Source: Phreatobacter stygius
Lineage (GTDB): Bacteria > Pseudomonadota > Alphaproteobacteria > Rhizobiales > Phreatobacteraceae
Assembly: GCF_005144885.1 (NCBI RefSeq)
Contig: NZ_CP039690.1
Span: forward strand, 6,436,873 to 6,500,872
Length of the DNA stretch: 64,000 nt
Reading direction: 5' to 3'
The position numbers were made by a program, and so were the translations under genes. Of the stretch, positions 28,764 to 39,241 are shown in pieces; within the stretch, counting starts at the first letter, position 1; every line of letters starts with the position of its first letter. Under the pieces are notes generated by a model that saw only the letters and a list, made by a program, of their open reading frames with translations, had not been told where the DNA came from and made no database searches.

Positions 28764-30944
28764 TCAGGCCGCCTTGGAGCCGGATTCGGGCAGGGCGGCG
28801 AGCAGGGCGATCAGGGCGCGGTCGTGCAGCACCAGCACGGTCTCGCGGCCCGACAGCCATTGCCGCGCGTCATCAAGCGACTGGGCGTCGGTGAGCTTGG
28901 CCTCGGCGATCACCCGGTCGGTGTCGATCCGGCCGCGAACGCGCGGCGGCGGCACCTGGATGATCTGCTGATGCAGCTCCCGGAAGCGGTCGTCGCCATG
29001 GACGAGATCGAGCGCCTTGCGGTCTTCCAGGCCCAGCGCGTCGAATTCCAGGCCCAGCCGATGGGCCCGCTCGGCCAGTTCCGGCGGCTTCGTCTCTTCC
29101 GGAATGAGCAGCAGGCCGAGCCGCCTGAGACCCCAGCCGAGGCTCGCCGAGGCCGAAGCCCATGAGGTCGGCACCGCCAGCCACAGGCCGATAATGGTCG
29201 GCGACATCCAGGCGAAGATATAGGGCGAGATCGAAAAGGCGGCGATCGCGGCGACCACGCCGAGCAGCGTATGGCGCCAATGCCGCGCGATGATCGAGCG
29301 CAGCGGGATCGAGCCGTCGTCGCGCCGCTGGGTCTTCCAGCCGGTGTCGCGGCCGGACAGGATCGAGAACACCGAGCCGGCCTGGACCAGCATCATGACC
29401 GGCGCGAGCAGGCCCGACAGGATGATTTCCAGCACCGCCGAAATGGTCAACCGGATCGCGCCGCCCGAGCCGCGCCGCGCCGGGCCGTTGAGCAGGGTGA
29501 CGAACCAGCCGAACACCTTGGGCGCCAGCAGGATCACCATGGTGAAGATGAACAGGTTGAAGGCGCGTTCGGCGTCGAACACCGGCCAGGCCGGGAACAG
29601 GGTGAACTGGTTGGTGAAATATTCCGGCCGGATGAACGCCGCCTGCAAGGCGAGCAGCAGGCCGACCAGGAGCTGGATCAGCCAGAGCGGGCTCGACATG
29701 TAGCTCATGATGCCGGTGGCCAGGTGCTGGCGCGTCGCCCAATGCAGGCCCTTGGACAGGATGACGCGCGAATGCTGCAGGTTGCCCTGGCACCAGCGCC
29801 GGTCGCGGATCGCCAGATCCATCAGCGACGGCGGGCTTTCCTCATAGGAGCCACCGAGCTGCGGCAGCATGTAGACCGCATAGCCGCGGCGGCGGATCAG
29901 CCCGGCCTCGACGAAATCGTGGCTCAGGATATGACCGCCGAAGGGCGGCCTGCCGCGCAGGTCCGGCAGGCCGGCGGAGCCGGCGAAGGCCTCCATGCGG
30001 ATGATCGCGTTGTGACCCCAATAATTGCCGTCGCGGCCGGACCAGACGGCGAGCCCCGCCGCGCAGAGCGGGCCATAGACGCCGGCGGCGAATTGCTGGA
30101 GCCGGGCGATCAGGGTGTTGCGGTTGATCAGCCGCGGCAAGGTCTGGATGATGCCGGCATCCGGGTCCTTCTCCATGGCGTCGGCCAGCGCCACGATGGT
30201 TTCGCCGGTCATCACGCTGTCGGCGTCGAGCACCAGCATATGGGCGTAGTTGCCGCCCCAGGTGGTGACGAAATCGGCGATATTGCCGGCCTTGCGCGCG
30301 GTGTTCTTCTGGCGATGCCGGTAGTGGATGCCAATCTCGGAAAGCCGCTCGCGCAGCGCCACGAAGGCCCGTTCCTCGGCGATCCAGATGTCCGGGTCGG
30401 TGGTGTCGGACAGGAAGAAGAAATCGAACGAGGCGGCATGGCCGGTCTTGATGACGTCCTCGGCAATGGCCTGCACCGTGCCGAACACGCGGCCAGGGCT
30501 CTCATTGTAGATCGGCATGACCACGGCGGTACGCGCGGTCAACCTGTCGGGCAGGACCGGCTTTCGGGTAATGCCATGGCGCAGGAGATTGCCCATGCCG
30601 ACGATGCCGCTGGTGAAGGCGAGCGCGATCCAGGAGAAATTGACCACGAACAGGATCATGAACAGCCATTCGAGCAGCGTCACGCCGCCGGCTTCGACCA
30701 CCTTGTACATCTGGTAGCCGCCGAAGCCGGAAATCGCCGCCATGCCGCCAAAGGTGATGACGCGCGAAAACCACGGCGTGCGCCACCGGTCCGGCGCCGC
30801 GAGCGGCCGCTGGTCCTGCTTGCGCCAGGCACGCAAAGGCGCCACCGGCATGGCAAGCGGTGCCGGCTGCGGCATGGCGCCCTTGTCCCGGGCGATCTGC
30901 TGCAGGCTGGTTTGATCCGTCAGGGCGTCCATCGATAGAGCCAT
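28764..30944 (-). CDS. opgH: Glucans biosynthesis glucosyltransferase OpgH/MdoH
   Basis: 726 residues. Membrane glucosyltransferase of osmoregulated periplasmic glucan synthesis: two N-terminal membrane segments, a GT2 domain with YNESPGRVFG, DADSVM and RDRRWCQGNLQH (the R-x-x-R-W motif), then several further membrane segments. It uses UDP-glucose in the cytoplasm to build the beta-glucan backbone. Its start overlaps the opgG stop by 25 nt, so they form an operon. Confidence 0.95.
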   Translation of the reverse strand: MALSMDALTDQTSLQQIARDKGAMPQPAPLAMPVAPLRAWRKQDQRPLAAPDRWRTPWFSRVITFGGMAAISGFGGYQMYKVVEAGGVTLLEWLFMILFVVNFSWIALAFTSGIVGMGNLLRHGITRKPVLPDRLTARTAVVMPIYNESPGRVFGTVQAIAEDVIKTGHAASFDFFFLSDTTDPDIWIAEERAFVALRERLSEIGIHYRHRQKNTARKAGNIADFVTTWGGNYAHMLVLDADSVMTGETIVALADAMEKDPDAGIIQTLPRLINRNTLIARLQQFAAGVYGPLCAAGLAVWSGRDGNYWGHNAIIRMEAFAGSAGLPDLRGRPPFGGHILSHDFVEAGLIRRRGYAVYMLPQLGGSYEESPPSLMDLAIRDRRWCQGNLQHSRVILSKGLHWATRQHLATGIMSYMSSPLWLIQLLVGLLLALQAAFIRPEYFTNQFTLFPAWPVFDAERAFNLFIFTMVILLAPKVFGWFVTLLNGPARRGSGGAIRLTISAVLEIILSGLLAPVMMLVQAGSVFSILSGRDTGWKTQRRDDGSIPLRSIIARHWRHTLLGVVAAIAAFSISPYIFAWMSPTIIGLWLAVPTSWASASASLGWGLRRLGLLLIPEETKPPELAERAHRLGLEFDALGLEDRKALDLVHGDDRFRELHQQIIQVPPPRVRGRIDTDRVIAEAKLTDAQSLDDARQWLSGRETVLVLHDRALIALLAALPESGSKAA

Positions 30945-32509
30945 GTCTCGCTTTGTGCTTGCCCGTCGCGTTCCAGGACGAGCCTCAGTTCGACCTGATT
31001 AGCAGCCTCGGGGTCAAGTTCGAAACCGACTCGATAGAGTCTCAGTTCCGGCACGAACCGGCCGTCGACATTGCTGATCCGGCCACGTTGATTGGTCAGG
31101 TTGGGCTTCAGGCCGGCGCCGCGGGTCGGATCGGCGAATTCCTCCGCCGTGAAGTCGACCATGAAGCGCCGCCGCCGGCCGCCGGCCGGAGCCCGGCCCG
31201 TGCGGGTGGCGACGACATGGGGCAAAGCCGGCCGCTCCGGCGGCGACCAGCACCAATGCATGCGATAGGCAAAGGCATGTTCACCGCCCTTGGCCAGCGG
31301 CTGGCGCGGCCGCCAATAGGCCAGGATATTGCGGTTCATCTCGTCATTGACAGGGATTTCCATCAGCTGGACCTGGCCCTGGCCCCAGTCGCCGAGCGGC
31401 TCGATCCAGACGCTCGGCCGGCGCTCGAACCGGGCGTCGAGGTCGTTGAAGGCCTCGAATCGCCGGTCGCGCTGCAACAGGCCGAACCCCCTGGGGTTCT
31501 GGTCGACGAAGGCCGAGATCTGCAGCGTGTCGGGATTGTGCATCGGCCGCCAGATCCACTCGCCATTGCCGTTCCACATCTGTAGGCCGTTGATGTCGTG
31601 GACGGCGCCGCGCACGTCGTCGACATTGGTGCGGTCATTCGGCGCGAACAGGAAATTGGCGGTCAGGGGGGCAAGGCCGACATGGCCGAGATCGACGCGC
31701 GGGAACAGCGTGACCTCGGTATCGCAGACCGTGATGTCGCCGGGACGCAGCGCGAAGCGGTAGAGCCCGGTGACGCTGTCGGAATCGAGCAGCGCGTGAA
31801 TCACCAGATTGGTCGATCCGGCGCCCGGCCGCTCGATCCAGAAGGCGCGGAACGACGGGAATTCCTCGCCTTGGGGCTCGGCGACATTCAACATCAGGCC
31901 GCGCGCCTGCAGCCCGAAGGTCTGGCCGCGGGCAATGGCGCGAAAAAAGCTGGCGCCCTGGAAGGCCATCACCTCGTTCATCTGCTCCGGCCGGTTCAGC
32001 GGCGCGAAGGCCTGAAAGCCGGTGAAGGGCAGGGCGGCGTCGGCCGGCAGCGGCGGCACGCTGCCATAGTCGAACAGGTCGGCGGAAAAGCGCTGGTCCC
32101 TGATTATGCCGCTCTCGACCGTGCGGATCGCCACCGGCGTGGTGAAGATATTGCCGGGCGCCAGCAGGTCCAGGGCGAAGCCGCGATTCTCGCCGGCCCA
32201 TAACCGCTTGTCCGGCTTGAACTGGATCTGGCGATATTGCTCCAGCGTCAATTGGGTCAGCGCGCGCGGAATATCGGCGCGCGGCGGCTGATAGGGCGCC
32301 TTCGACACCTCGCGGGCATAGTCGATCAGCGCCTGGCGCGACACCGGCTGGCCGTCGGAGACGGCGGCGGTCGCGGCCTGCAACGGCGATGGGGCCGGCG
32401 CGGGCGCGGGCGCCGGGGCCGGTGGTGTCTGTGCGGCAGCGGGGCGAGCGAGCAAGGCGAGCGCCGGGGCGGCCATCAAGGTCTCGATAAAATCACGGCG
32501 GCTAGGCAT
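30920..32509 (-). CDS. opgG: Periplasmic glucans biosynthesis protein OpgG/MdoG
   Basis: 529 residues with a twin-arginine type signal (SRRDFIETLMAAPALALLARP) followed by a Pro/Ala linker. The mature protein shows the OpgG domain: QIQFKPDKRLWAGE, a FDYG..PLP region, FPSFRAFWIERP and the NILAYWRPRQPLAKGGEHAF segment. OpgG acts in the periplasm on glucan branching or release with OpgH. First gene of the opgG-opgH operon. Confidence 0.94.
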   Translation of the reverse strand: MPSRRDFIETLMAAPALALLARPAAAQTPPAPAPAPAPAPSPLQAATAAVSDGQPVSRQALIDYAREVSKAPYQPPRADIPRALTQLTLEQYRQIQFKPDKRLWAGENRGFALDLLAPGNIFTTPVAIRTVESGIIRDQRFSADLFDYGSVPPLPADAALPFTGFQAFAPLNRPEQMNEVMAFQGASFFRAIARGQTFGLQARGLMLNVAEPQGEEFPSFRAFWIERPGAGSTNLVIHALLDSDSVTGLYRFALRPGDITVCDTEVTLFPRVDLGHVGLAPLTANFLFAPNDRTNVDDVRGAVHDINGLQMWNGNGEWIWRPMHNPDTLQISAFVDQNPRGFGLLQRDRRFEAFNDLDARFERRPSVWIEPLGDWGQGQVQLMEIPVNDEMNRNILAYWRPRQPLAKGGEHAFAYRMHWCWSPPERPALPHVVATRTGRAPAGGRRRRFMVDFTAEEFADPTRGAGLKPNLTNQRGRISNVDGRFVPELRLYRVGFELDPEAANQVELRLVLERDGQAQSETWLYRWTP

Positions 32510-32592
32510 GTCAGGGGTGCTTTGGTCGCGAGACGCGGAAGATCCACCGGGGCGGCACGGTCGATCCAACGTGGGGGCGGTTATAGCCCAAA

Positions 32593-33570
32593 TTACGGCA
32601 TTGAGGAGGGGCCCTTGTGTGGAGGCACATCTGAATTGGCAAGACCCAGCCATTGGCGCAGCGCGCCGACCAGGTCGAGCGGAACCGTCGCCGCGACGAG
32701 GCCGACAAGCACCAGCGCCATGCCGGCAAAATGATAAGAATGCAGGCTTTCGCCGAGGAAAATCACCGCCATGCCGACGCCGTAGAGCGGCAGCAGATAG
32801 AGGAAGCAGGAGGTGATCGTCGGCCCCACCATCTTGACCCCGTATTGATAGAGCGAGAAGGCGCCAACCGCCGAGAACAGCGCCAGCGCGATCACCGCGC
32901 CCCAGGCGCCTGGCGTCGCCGGCAGGCCGCCGCGGCCAAGCGTCTCCCACAGCGCGAAGGGCACGAGGGTGATGACGCCGGCAATCGCGATGGCGGCGAA
33001 CAGGGCAAGGGTTGGAAGCCGCGCCAGCTTCTGGTCCTTCAGCACCACCGAATAGATGGCCCAGCCCGCGGCGGCCGCGGCGATGCCGAGATCGCCGAGG
33101 TTGAATTCGAGCTTGAGCAGCGCGCCGAGATCGCCCTTCAGCACGATCACCGCGACGCCGGCCAGCGCCAGGACCACGCCGACCAGGCGCCAGGGCGACA
33201 AGGCCTTGCGGAAGACGAGCGTTTCGATCAGCAGCACGATGACCGGCGAGGTCGTGTAGATCAGCGTGCCGTTGGTGGCGGTGGTCGCGCCAAGCGCGAT
33301 ATAGACCAGCGCGCCGCAGACCCACATGCCGAGGAAGCCGAGCACCGCGATCCGCCGCCAGCTGGCTTTCAGCGCCAGGCGATGCGCGATCAGCGCCGAC
33401 CAGGTGAAGGGCAGGAGGATCAGCACCGCCACGACCCAGCGCAGCAAGGCCAGGGTGAACGGCGGCACGGCGTCGCCGATGCCGCGGGCGATCACCAGGT
33501 TCGACGAGAAGAACAGCGGCATGACCAGGAGCAGCAGATAGGCGCGTCGCGTCTCGGCCGGGCCTGGCAT
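32593..33570 (-). CDS. EamA/DMT family transporter
   Basis: 325 residues from ATG 33570 (GGAG six bases upstream; the ORF extends to 33606 without support). Ten hydrophobic segments in two EamA repeats, with FFSSNLVIARGI in the first helix and LGESLHSYHFAGMALVLVGL near the end. Drug/metabolite transporter superfamily exporter; substrate unknown. Confidence 0.9.
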   Translation of the reverse strand: MPGPAETRRAYLLLLVMPLFFSSNLVIARGIGDAVPPFTLALLRWVVAVLILLPFTWSALIAHRLALKASWRRIAVLGFLGMWVCGALVYIALGATTATNGTLIYTTSPVIVLLIETLVFRKALSPWRLVGVVLALAGVAVIVLKGDLGALLKLEFNLGDLGIAAAAAGWAIYSVVLKDQKLARLPTLALFAAIAIAGVITLVPFALWETLGRGGLPATPGAWGAVIALALFSAVGAFSLYQYGVKMVGPTITSCFLYLLPLYGVGMAVIFLGESLHSYHFAGMALVLVGLVAATVPLDLVGALRQWLGLANSDVPPHKGPSSMP

Positions 33571-33675
33571 GGAACGCTCCGCGAAGTCAGGGGTCAGGGC
33601 CGGCACTCAGCATGACCTTCAGGCCAGCAGCAAGCCGGATCCGGTCATGGCTGCGGCCCGTGCCGGGTCGGCCCA

Positions 33676-33743
33676 GGTCGCCGACGTCAACTGGTCGCCG
33701 ACGTCAACTGGTCGCCGACGTCAACTGGTCGCCGGCGTCAGCC
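33676..33743. repeat. Tandem repeat, four 17-bp units
   Basis: Unit ggtcgccgacgtcaact: three exact copies (33676-33692, 33693-33709, 33710-33726) and a fourth, degenerate copy (33727-33743). The stop codon of the acyl-CoA ligase gene (33738-33740) lies in the fourth copy. Confidence 0.95.
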
Positions 33744-35399
33744 GGTCGCGGCCTTGATCTCGTTTCTCAGCTCGGCGCGCGACAGTTTGCCGACGGTGGT
33801 TTTCGGCAGGCTGTCGCGGAATTCGAGCCCGGCCGGCATTTCGTGGCGGCCGACCTTGTCGGCGAGAAAGACCCTGAGCTCCTCGAGCGTGAACGGTTCG
33901 GCGCCGTCGCGCAGCGAGACGAAGGCCTTGGCCGCTTCGCCCCGATAGCCGTCGGGGACACCGATGACGATGACCTCGGCAACGGCCGGATGCTCATAGA
34001 TCGCCTGCTCGATCATCTGCGGATAGACGTTGAACCCGCCGGATATGATCATGTCCTTCTTCCGGTCGACGATGAAGAAGAAGCCGTCCTCGTCCATGTA
34101 GCCGATATCGCCGGTGAGGAAAAAGCCGTCGGCGAACGAGGCCGCACTTTCCTCCGGACGGTTCCAATAGCCGCGGGTGACGTTCGGGCCCTTGATCCTG
34201 AGCTCGCCGATTTCGCCGGTGTTCAGCACGCGGTGCGGATCGTCGAGGGCGGCCACGTCCATTTCGATGCCGGGCAAGGGCAGGCCGATCGTGCCGGGCT
34301 TGGGCACGCCGGTATTCGGCACATTGGTGCCGGACGGCGAGGTTTCGGTCATGCCCCAGCCGCCGGTCAGCCGCATGCCGGTGCGGCCCTCGAAGCGCCT
34401 GGCGATCTCGACCGGCAGCGCCGCGCCGCCGGACGCCGCATAGGCCAGCGACGACAGGTCGGTATTGGCGAAGCGCGGATGATTGACCAGTGCGATCCAC
34501 ATGGTCGGCACGCCTGGAAACACCGTGGCCCGCCGCTTCTCGATATCGTCGAGCGTCTGCTCGGCGTCGAAGCGCATGCGCAGCAGCATGCAGGAGCCGC
34601 GCGCGACCTGGCGCAGCATGACGCTGGTCAGCGCATAGATGTGGAACAGCGGCAGCACCAGGATGACCTTGTCGTCTTCCGGCCGGCCGTTCGGCAAGGC
34701 CTGCTGCCAGGCCTCGTAGATCGACACCGCGGCGGTCAGGTTGCCGTGGCTCAGCATGGCGCCCTTGGGCATGCCGGTGGTGCCGCCGGTATATTGCAGC
34801 AGCGCCACGTCATCCGGCTTGACGATCGGCCAGGCGGCCGGCGGCACGGCGCCCTCGACGAAATGGGCGAAGGTGGTGATGCCGGGTTTCGGCGGGATCG
34901 GCAGCACCGGCACGCCCGACGGGCCCCAGGTGGCGTCTTCCGCGACGATCAGCCGGTCGAGCAGGCCGGCATCGAACAGTTTCAGCGCCATGCCGAACAA
35001 GGGCGCGATGTCGGTCGTCACCAGCACCCGGGCGCCGGCATCCTTCAGCTTGTAGGCCAGCACGCGCTCGGCATCGAGCGGGCTCAGATGGGCCAGGCGC
35101 ACGCCGGCCTTGGCGGCGCCGAAAAAGCTGATCGGATGATGCGGCGTATTGGGCAGGTAGAGCGCAACCGTGGTGCCGCTGCCGATGCCGGCGCGCTTCA
35201 GCGCGGCGCCGAACTGGTCGGCGCGGGCGCCGAGATCGGCATAGCTGATCGATCGGTCGCGAAATTCGAAGACGGTCCGTTCGCCATGGGCTTTCACCGC
35301 GCCGTCGATGAGATCGCCCAGCGTCGTGATGTTGATCGGCGTGTCCCACGACACGCCGGCCGGATAAGACTTCTCCCAAGCAAACGGCCTGGATGCCAT
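33738..35399 (-). CDS. AMP-forming acyl-CoA ligase (fatty acid or dicarboxylate--CoA ligase)
   Basis: 553 residues. Adenylate-forming motifs are complete: YTGGTTGMPKGAMLSHGN (phosphate loop), GWGMTETSP, TGDIGYMDEDGFFFIVDRKK, and the catalytic Lys in LPKTTVGKLSR. It activates a carboxylic acid with ATP and CoA. Family position is FadD or pimeloyl-CoA ligase-like (PimA); substrate chain length cannot be read. Stands alone between the EamA transporter and the SPOR-like gene. Confidence 0.9.
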   Translation of the reverse strand: MASRPFAWEKSYPAGVSWDTPINITTLGDLIDGAVKAHGERTVFEFRDRSISYADLGARADQFGAALKRAGIGSGTTVALYLPNTPHHPISFFGAAKAGVRLAHLSPLDAERVLAYKLKDAGARVLVTTDIAPLFGMALKLFDAGLLDRLIVAEDATWGPSGVPVLPIPPKPGITTFAHFVEGAVPPAAWPIVKPDDVALLQYTGGTTGMPKGAMLSHGNLTAAVSIYEAWQQALPNGRPEDDKVILVLPLFHIYALTSVMLRQVARGSCMLLRMRFDAEQTLDDIEKRRATVFPGVPTMWIALVNHPRFANTDLSSLAYAASGGAALPVEIARRFEGRTGMRLTGGWGMTETSPSGTNVPNTGVPKPGTIGLPLPGIEMDVAALDDPHRVLNTGEIGELRIKGPNVTRGYWNRPEESAASFADGFFLTGDIGYMDEDGFFFIVDRKKDMIISGGFNVYPQMIEQAIYEHPAVAEVIVIGVPDGYRGEAAKAFVSLRDGAEPFTLEELRVFLADKVGRHEMPAGLEFRDSLPKTTVGKLSRAELRNEIKAATG

Positions 35400-35450
35400 G
35401 CGCGTGTCCTCCCTCGCCGGCGGGTTTTCTCCGGCCGACCGGGACCCGCT

Positions 35451-36320
35451 CTACCTTAGCGCCAACCTTTGTCCGTCGAAAACCGCCGGTTTGCAATTCA
35501 CTCCTGCGGTGGCGAGCGAGGCGCAGAGCCGCGTCGCGGCATTGGCATTGGCGAGTGGGCCGGCCACCAGCCTGAGGTCGACCGTGCCTGGCCGGGCGCC
35601 GTCCTGGACGGCGACGAGCGGCCGCAACCCCTCGAGCAAGGGGCCGTGCTGGGCGCGCAACTGCTGCCAGCGCGACCTGAGCGCGTCCATCGACAGTTCG
35701 CCGGCGAGATCGACGCCGAATTCGGTGCGGATCGCGGTCGATTCCTGGGCGGCAGGCGACGGCGCGGGCACCGAGGCGGTGGCCTCGACGGATGGACCGA
35801 CCTGGCGCACGCCCGGCCGCGGCACCGGCGTCGGCGTGCTGGCGATTTGCGGCTCGCGGGCCGCCGGCTGAGGGTCGCGCGGGACCGGCTGGGGCTCGCG
35901 TGGCGCTGCCTGCACGGCCGGCGGCTCGCGTTGCGGGATCGAAGCGGTGACGTCGCCCTGGCTGCTCGAGCGCTCCATCGCCGCGACCCGCTCGGCCAAG
36001 GCCTCGCGCTCGGCGGAGAGCGAGCGCACGGCATCGGCAAGGCGGCGCGTCTCATAGAGCATCAGCGGATCGGCGGCGGCCGGCCGCGGCGCTTCGGCGC
36101 GCTGGATCACCGGCGGCGGCGCCGGCTCGAACAGGCGCGCCAGGCGCTGGCTGCCGCCCTCGGTGCGGGCCGCCATGATGGCGGCGCCCGAACAGATCAG
36201 CGCGACGCCGGCCCAGGTCGCCAGCCGCGACAGGAGCCGCTGCGGCGGCTCGTCGGTCAGGCCATCCGCCTTCACCTCGTCGGGATCGTCGGTCTTGGCT
36301 TTTTTGGCTCTCAGCAGCAT
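35451..36320 (-). CDS. Membrane-anchored protein with coiled coil and SPOR-like C-terminus
   Basis: 289 residues. A cytoplasmic basic stretch, one membrane helix (about residues 35-50, WAGVALICSGAAIM), a short coiled coil (TRRLADAVRSLSAEREALAERVAAME), a Pro-rich region with PREPQPVPRDPQP repeats, and a C-terminal domain whose LRLVAGPLANANAATRLCASL pattern is typical of SPOR domains. SPOR domains bind denuded peptidoglycan at division sites. A role in division or envelope is inferred; no named homologue recognised. Confidence 0.75.
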   Translation of the reverse strand: MLLRAKKAKTDDPDEVKADGLTDEPPQRLLSRLATWAGVALICSGAAIMAARTEGGSQRLARLFEPAPPPVIQRAEAPRPAAADPLMLYETRRLADAVRSLSAEREALAERVAAMERSSSQGDVTASIPQREPPAVQAAPREPQPVPRDPQPAAREPQIASTPTPVPRPGVRQVGPSVEATASVPAPSPAAQESTAIRTEFGVDLAGELSMDALRSRWQQLRAQHGPLLEGLRPLVAVQDGARPGTVDLRLVAGPLANANAATRLCASLATAGVNCKPAVFDGQRLALR

Positions 36321-36369
36321 GGCCCGCGGGCTTTCCCGATTCGCACGCGCCAGTGTAGCAGAGGAAGCG

Positions 36370-36816
36370 TCAGCCGCGTCCGCGATAGGGCGCCACGCCC
36401 TGGTCCGGCAGCCAGACCCCCTTGGGCACTTCGCCGGTCTGCCAGAACACGTCGATCGGGATGCCGCCGCGCGGATACCAATAGCCGCCGATGCGCAGCC
36501 AGCGCGGCTGGAGCAGGCCGACCAGGCGCTTGCCGATGGCCACCGTGCAGTCCTCGTGGAACGCGCCGTGGTTGCGGAACGACGACAGGTAGAGCTTCAG
36601 CGATTTCGATTCGACCAGCCAGGCATCGGCGACGAAGTCGATGACCAGATGGGCGAAATCCGGCTGGCCGGTGACCGGGCAGAGCGAGGTGAATTCCGGC
36701 GCGGTGAAGCGCGTGACGTAATTGGTGTCCTGGTGCGGATTGGGCACCCGGTCGAGCACGGCCTCGTCGGGCGAGGCCGGCATCGCCACGGACTTTCCGA
36801 GCATGAGATCGGTCAT
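36370..36816 (-). CDS. queF: NADPH-dependent 7-cyano-7-deazaguanine reductase QueF
   Basis: 148 residues, single-domain QueF. Active-site Cys46 ([10 protein letters not shown]) and Asp53 are present, as is the ESKSLKLY substrate/NADPH motif and NHGAFHEDC. It reduces preQ0 to preQ1 in queuosine synthesis. A strong AAGGAGG ribosome site lies upstream (36823-36829). Divergent from eno; no preQ1 riboswitch was recognised in the 128-bp gap. Confidence 0.96.
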   Translation of the reverse strand: MTDLMLGKSVAMPASPDEAVLDRVPNPHQDTNYVTRFTAPEFTSLCPVTGQPDFAHLVIDFVADAWLVESKSLKLYLSSFRNHGAFHEDCTVAIGKRLVGLLQPRWLRIGGYWYPRGGIPIDVFWQTGEVPKGVWLPDQGVAPYRGRG

Positions 36817-36935
36817 CGGAGACCTCCTTTGAAGTCTGGCTATGCGTTGGCCGGGGTCCTACACGTGCGCGCGCTGTCTTGAAAGGGGCTGACATTGTTG
36901 TAGAACGCGCCGACGCCCCGTCACCCGCCATCTGA

Positions 36936-38228
<1,293 letters not shown>

Positions 38229-38257
38229 GCCATCGGCCCGGATCACGCCGCATGACG

Positions 38258-38287
38258 CAAAAACGGCGGGCCATGGCCCGCCGTTTT
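38258..38287 (+). terminator. Intrinsic terminator after eno
   Basis: ACGGCGGGCCATGGCCCGCCGT is a perfect palindrome flanked by AAAA and TTTT; about 30 bp after the eno stop. Its symmetry also lets it serve the convergent YbjN-like gene. Confidence 0.92.
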
Positions 38288-38327
38288 CAGTTGACGCCCG
38301 AGGTTCGGCTGAACCGCGGAAAAATGC

Positions 38328-38987
38328 TCAGGTCCGCCGTTCGGTCGGGTTGCCGCCGCCCTTGCCGCCGGTCGACGGCGGCGCGCTCGGATCCGCCGGT
38401 GCGGGCGCAGGCGCAGGGGCCGGACCAGGACTGGTCGAGCGGCCGGCGGATCCGCCGCTGCTGGCGCGCGGGGTGAACCGATCGAAGGCGTTGATCATGG
38501 TCTGGAAGGTCGCCACCGATTCCGAGATGAAACCGACATTGACGCCGCCGTCGAAATCGACGTCCCATTCGAGAACCAGGTCGTTGTCGCTGTCGAGATA
38601 GGTCTTGGCGAAACGTTTCTCGTAGTTCCAGGCGTTGACGAAGGCGTGTGTGAAGCGATCGTTCTTTTCGTAGAGCGCGCGGTACTGGATCGACTGGCAG
38701 CCGCCGTCATTGCAGGCATAAAAGAACACCGTGACCCGGCGGCCGCCGATCATGGTGCGGATCCGCGACCGGTTGTTTTCGCTGAGGACCTCGGCCTGGA
38801 AGCCGCGATTGCGCAGCACGGCGGCCATCTGCTGCGGCGTGATCCGGCCGACCGAACCGGTCGGCGCGGCCTGGCTGTCCTGACCCCGTTCCGGGTTCGC
38901 CCGCTTCTGGGCATCGGCCGTCGGGGCCATCACGGTCAGCGCGGCCAGCGCCGCGAGCGTTGCGAAGAACAGGGGGCGTTTGGTCAT
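38328..38987 (-). CDS. Exported YbjN domain protein
   Basis: 219 residues from ATG 38987 (GGAG upstream), with a Sec signal ending near TADAQ. The central domain (ITPQQMAAVLRNRGFQAEVL, GRRVTVFFYACND, SESVATFQTMINAFDRF) matches the YbjN family. A C-terminal Pro/Ala/Gly-rich tail (PAPAPAPAPADPSAPP) follows. E. coli YbjN is cytosolic; exported relatives are common in Hyphomicrobiales and their function is unknown. Confidence 0.82.
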   Translation of the reverse strand: MTKRPLFFATLAALAALTVMAPTADAQKRANPERGQDSQAAPTGSVGRITPQQMAAVLRNRGFQAEVLSENNRSRIRTMIGGRRVTVFFYACNDGGCQSIQYRALYEKNDRFTHAFVNAWNYEKRFAKTYLDSDNDLVLEWDVDFDGGVNVGFISESVATFQTMINAFDRFTPRASSGGSAGRSTSPGPAPAPAPAPADPSAPPSTGGKGGGNPTERRT

Positions 38988-39106
38988 TATCGAGCTCCAG
39001 AGGGATGCCTGCGCCGGCTTGCCGTGCGGGTGCGTCCCGAATGAGTCTAGTGCAAAGTGATTTCCGCCACATGTCATGGCGATCCGCGCCATGTTGCGCT
39101 GGATCG

Positions 39107-39141
39107 TCCCGGCAGCCAAGTCCCGGCAGCCAAGTCCTGGC
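39107..39141. repeat. 14-bp tandem repeat
   Basis: tcccggcagccaag occurs twice without gap (39107-39120, 39121-39134), followed by a degenerate third start (tcctggcaag). Lies between the divergent YbjN-like and EamA genes. Confidence 0.85.
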
Positions 39142-39241
39142 AAGCAGGGCGCGCCGTATCGCCTCGGCCGGAGACCGGCATGGCCGACCTGCTCGATGCG
39201 TCCTTGTGAGCCGGGCGGCGATCGGCGAATGCTGCGCTGCA

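Noticed and set aside
29271-30938. 555-residue plus-strand open frame across opgH
   Set aside because: Antisense shadow, rich in His/Arg/Glu/Gln as expected from reversed codons.
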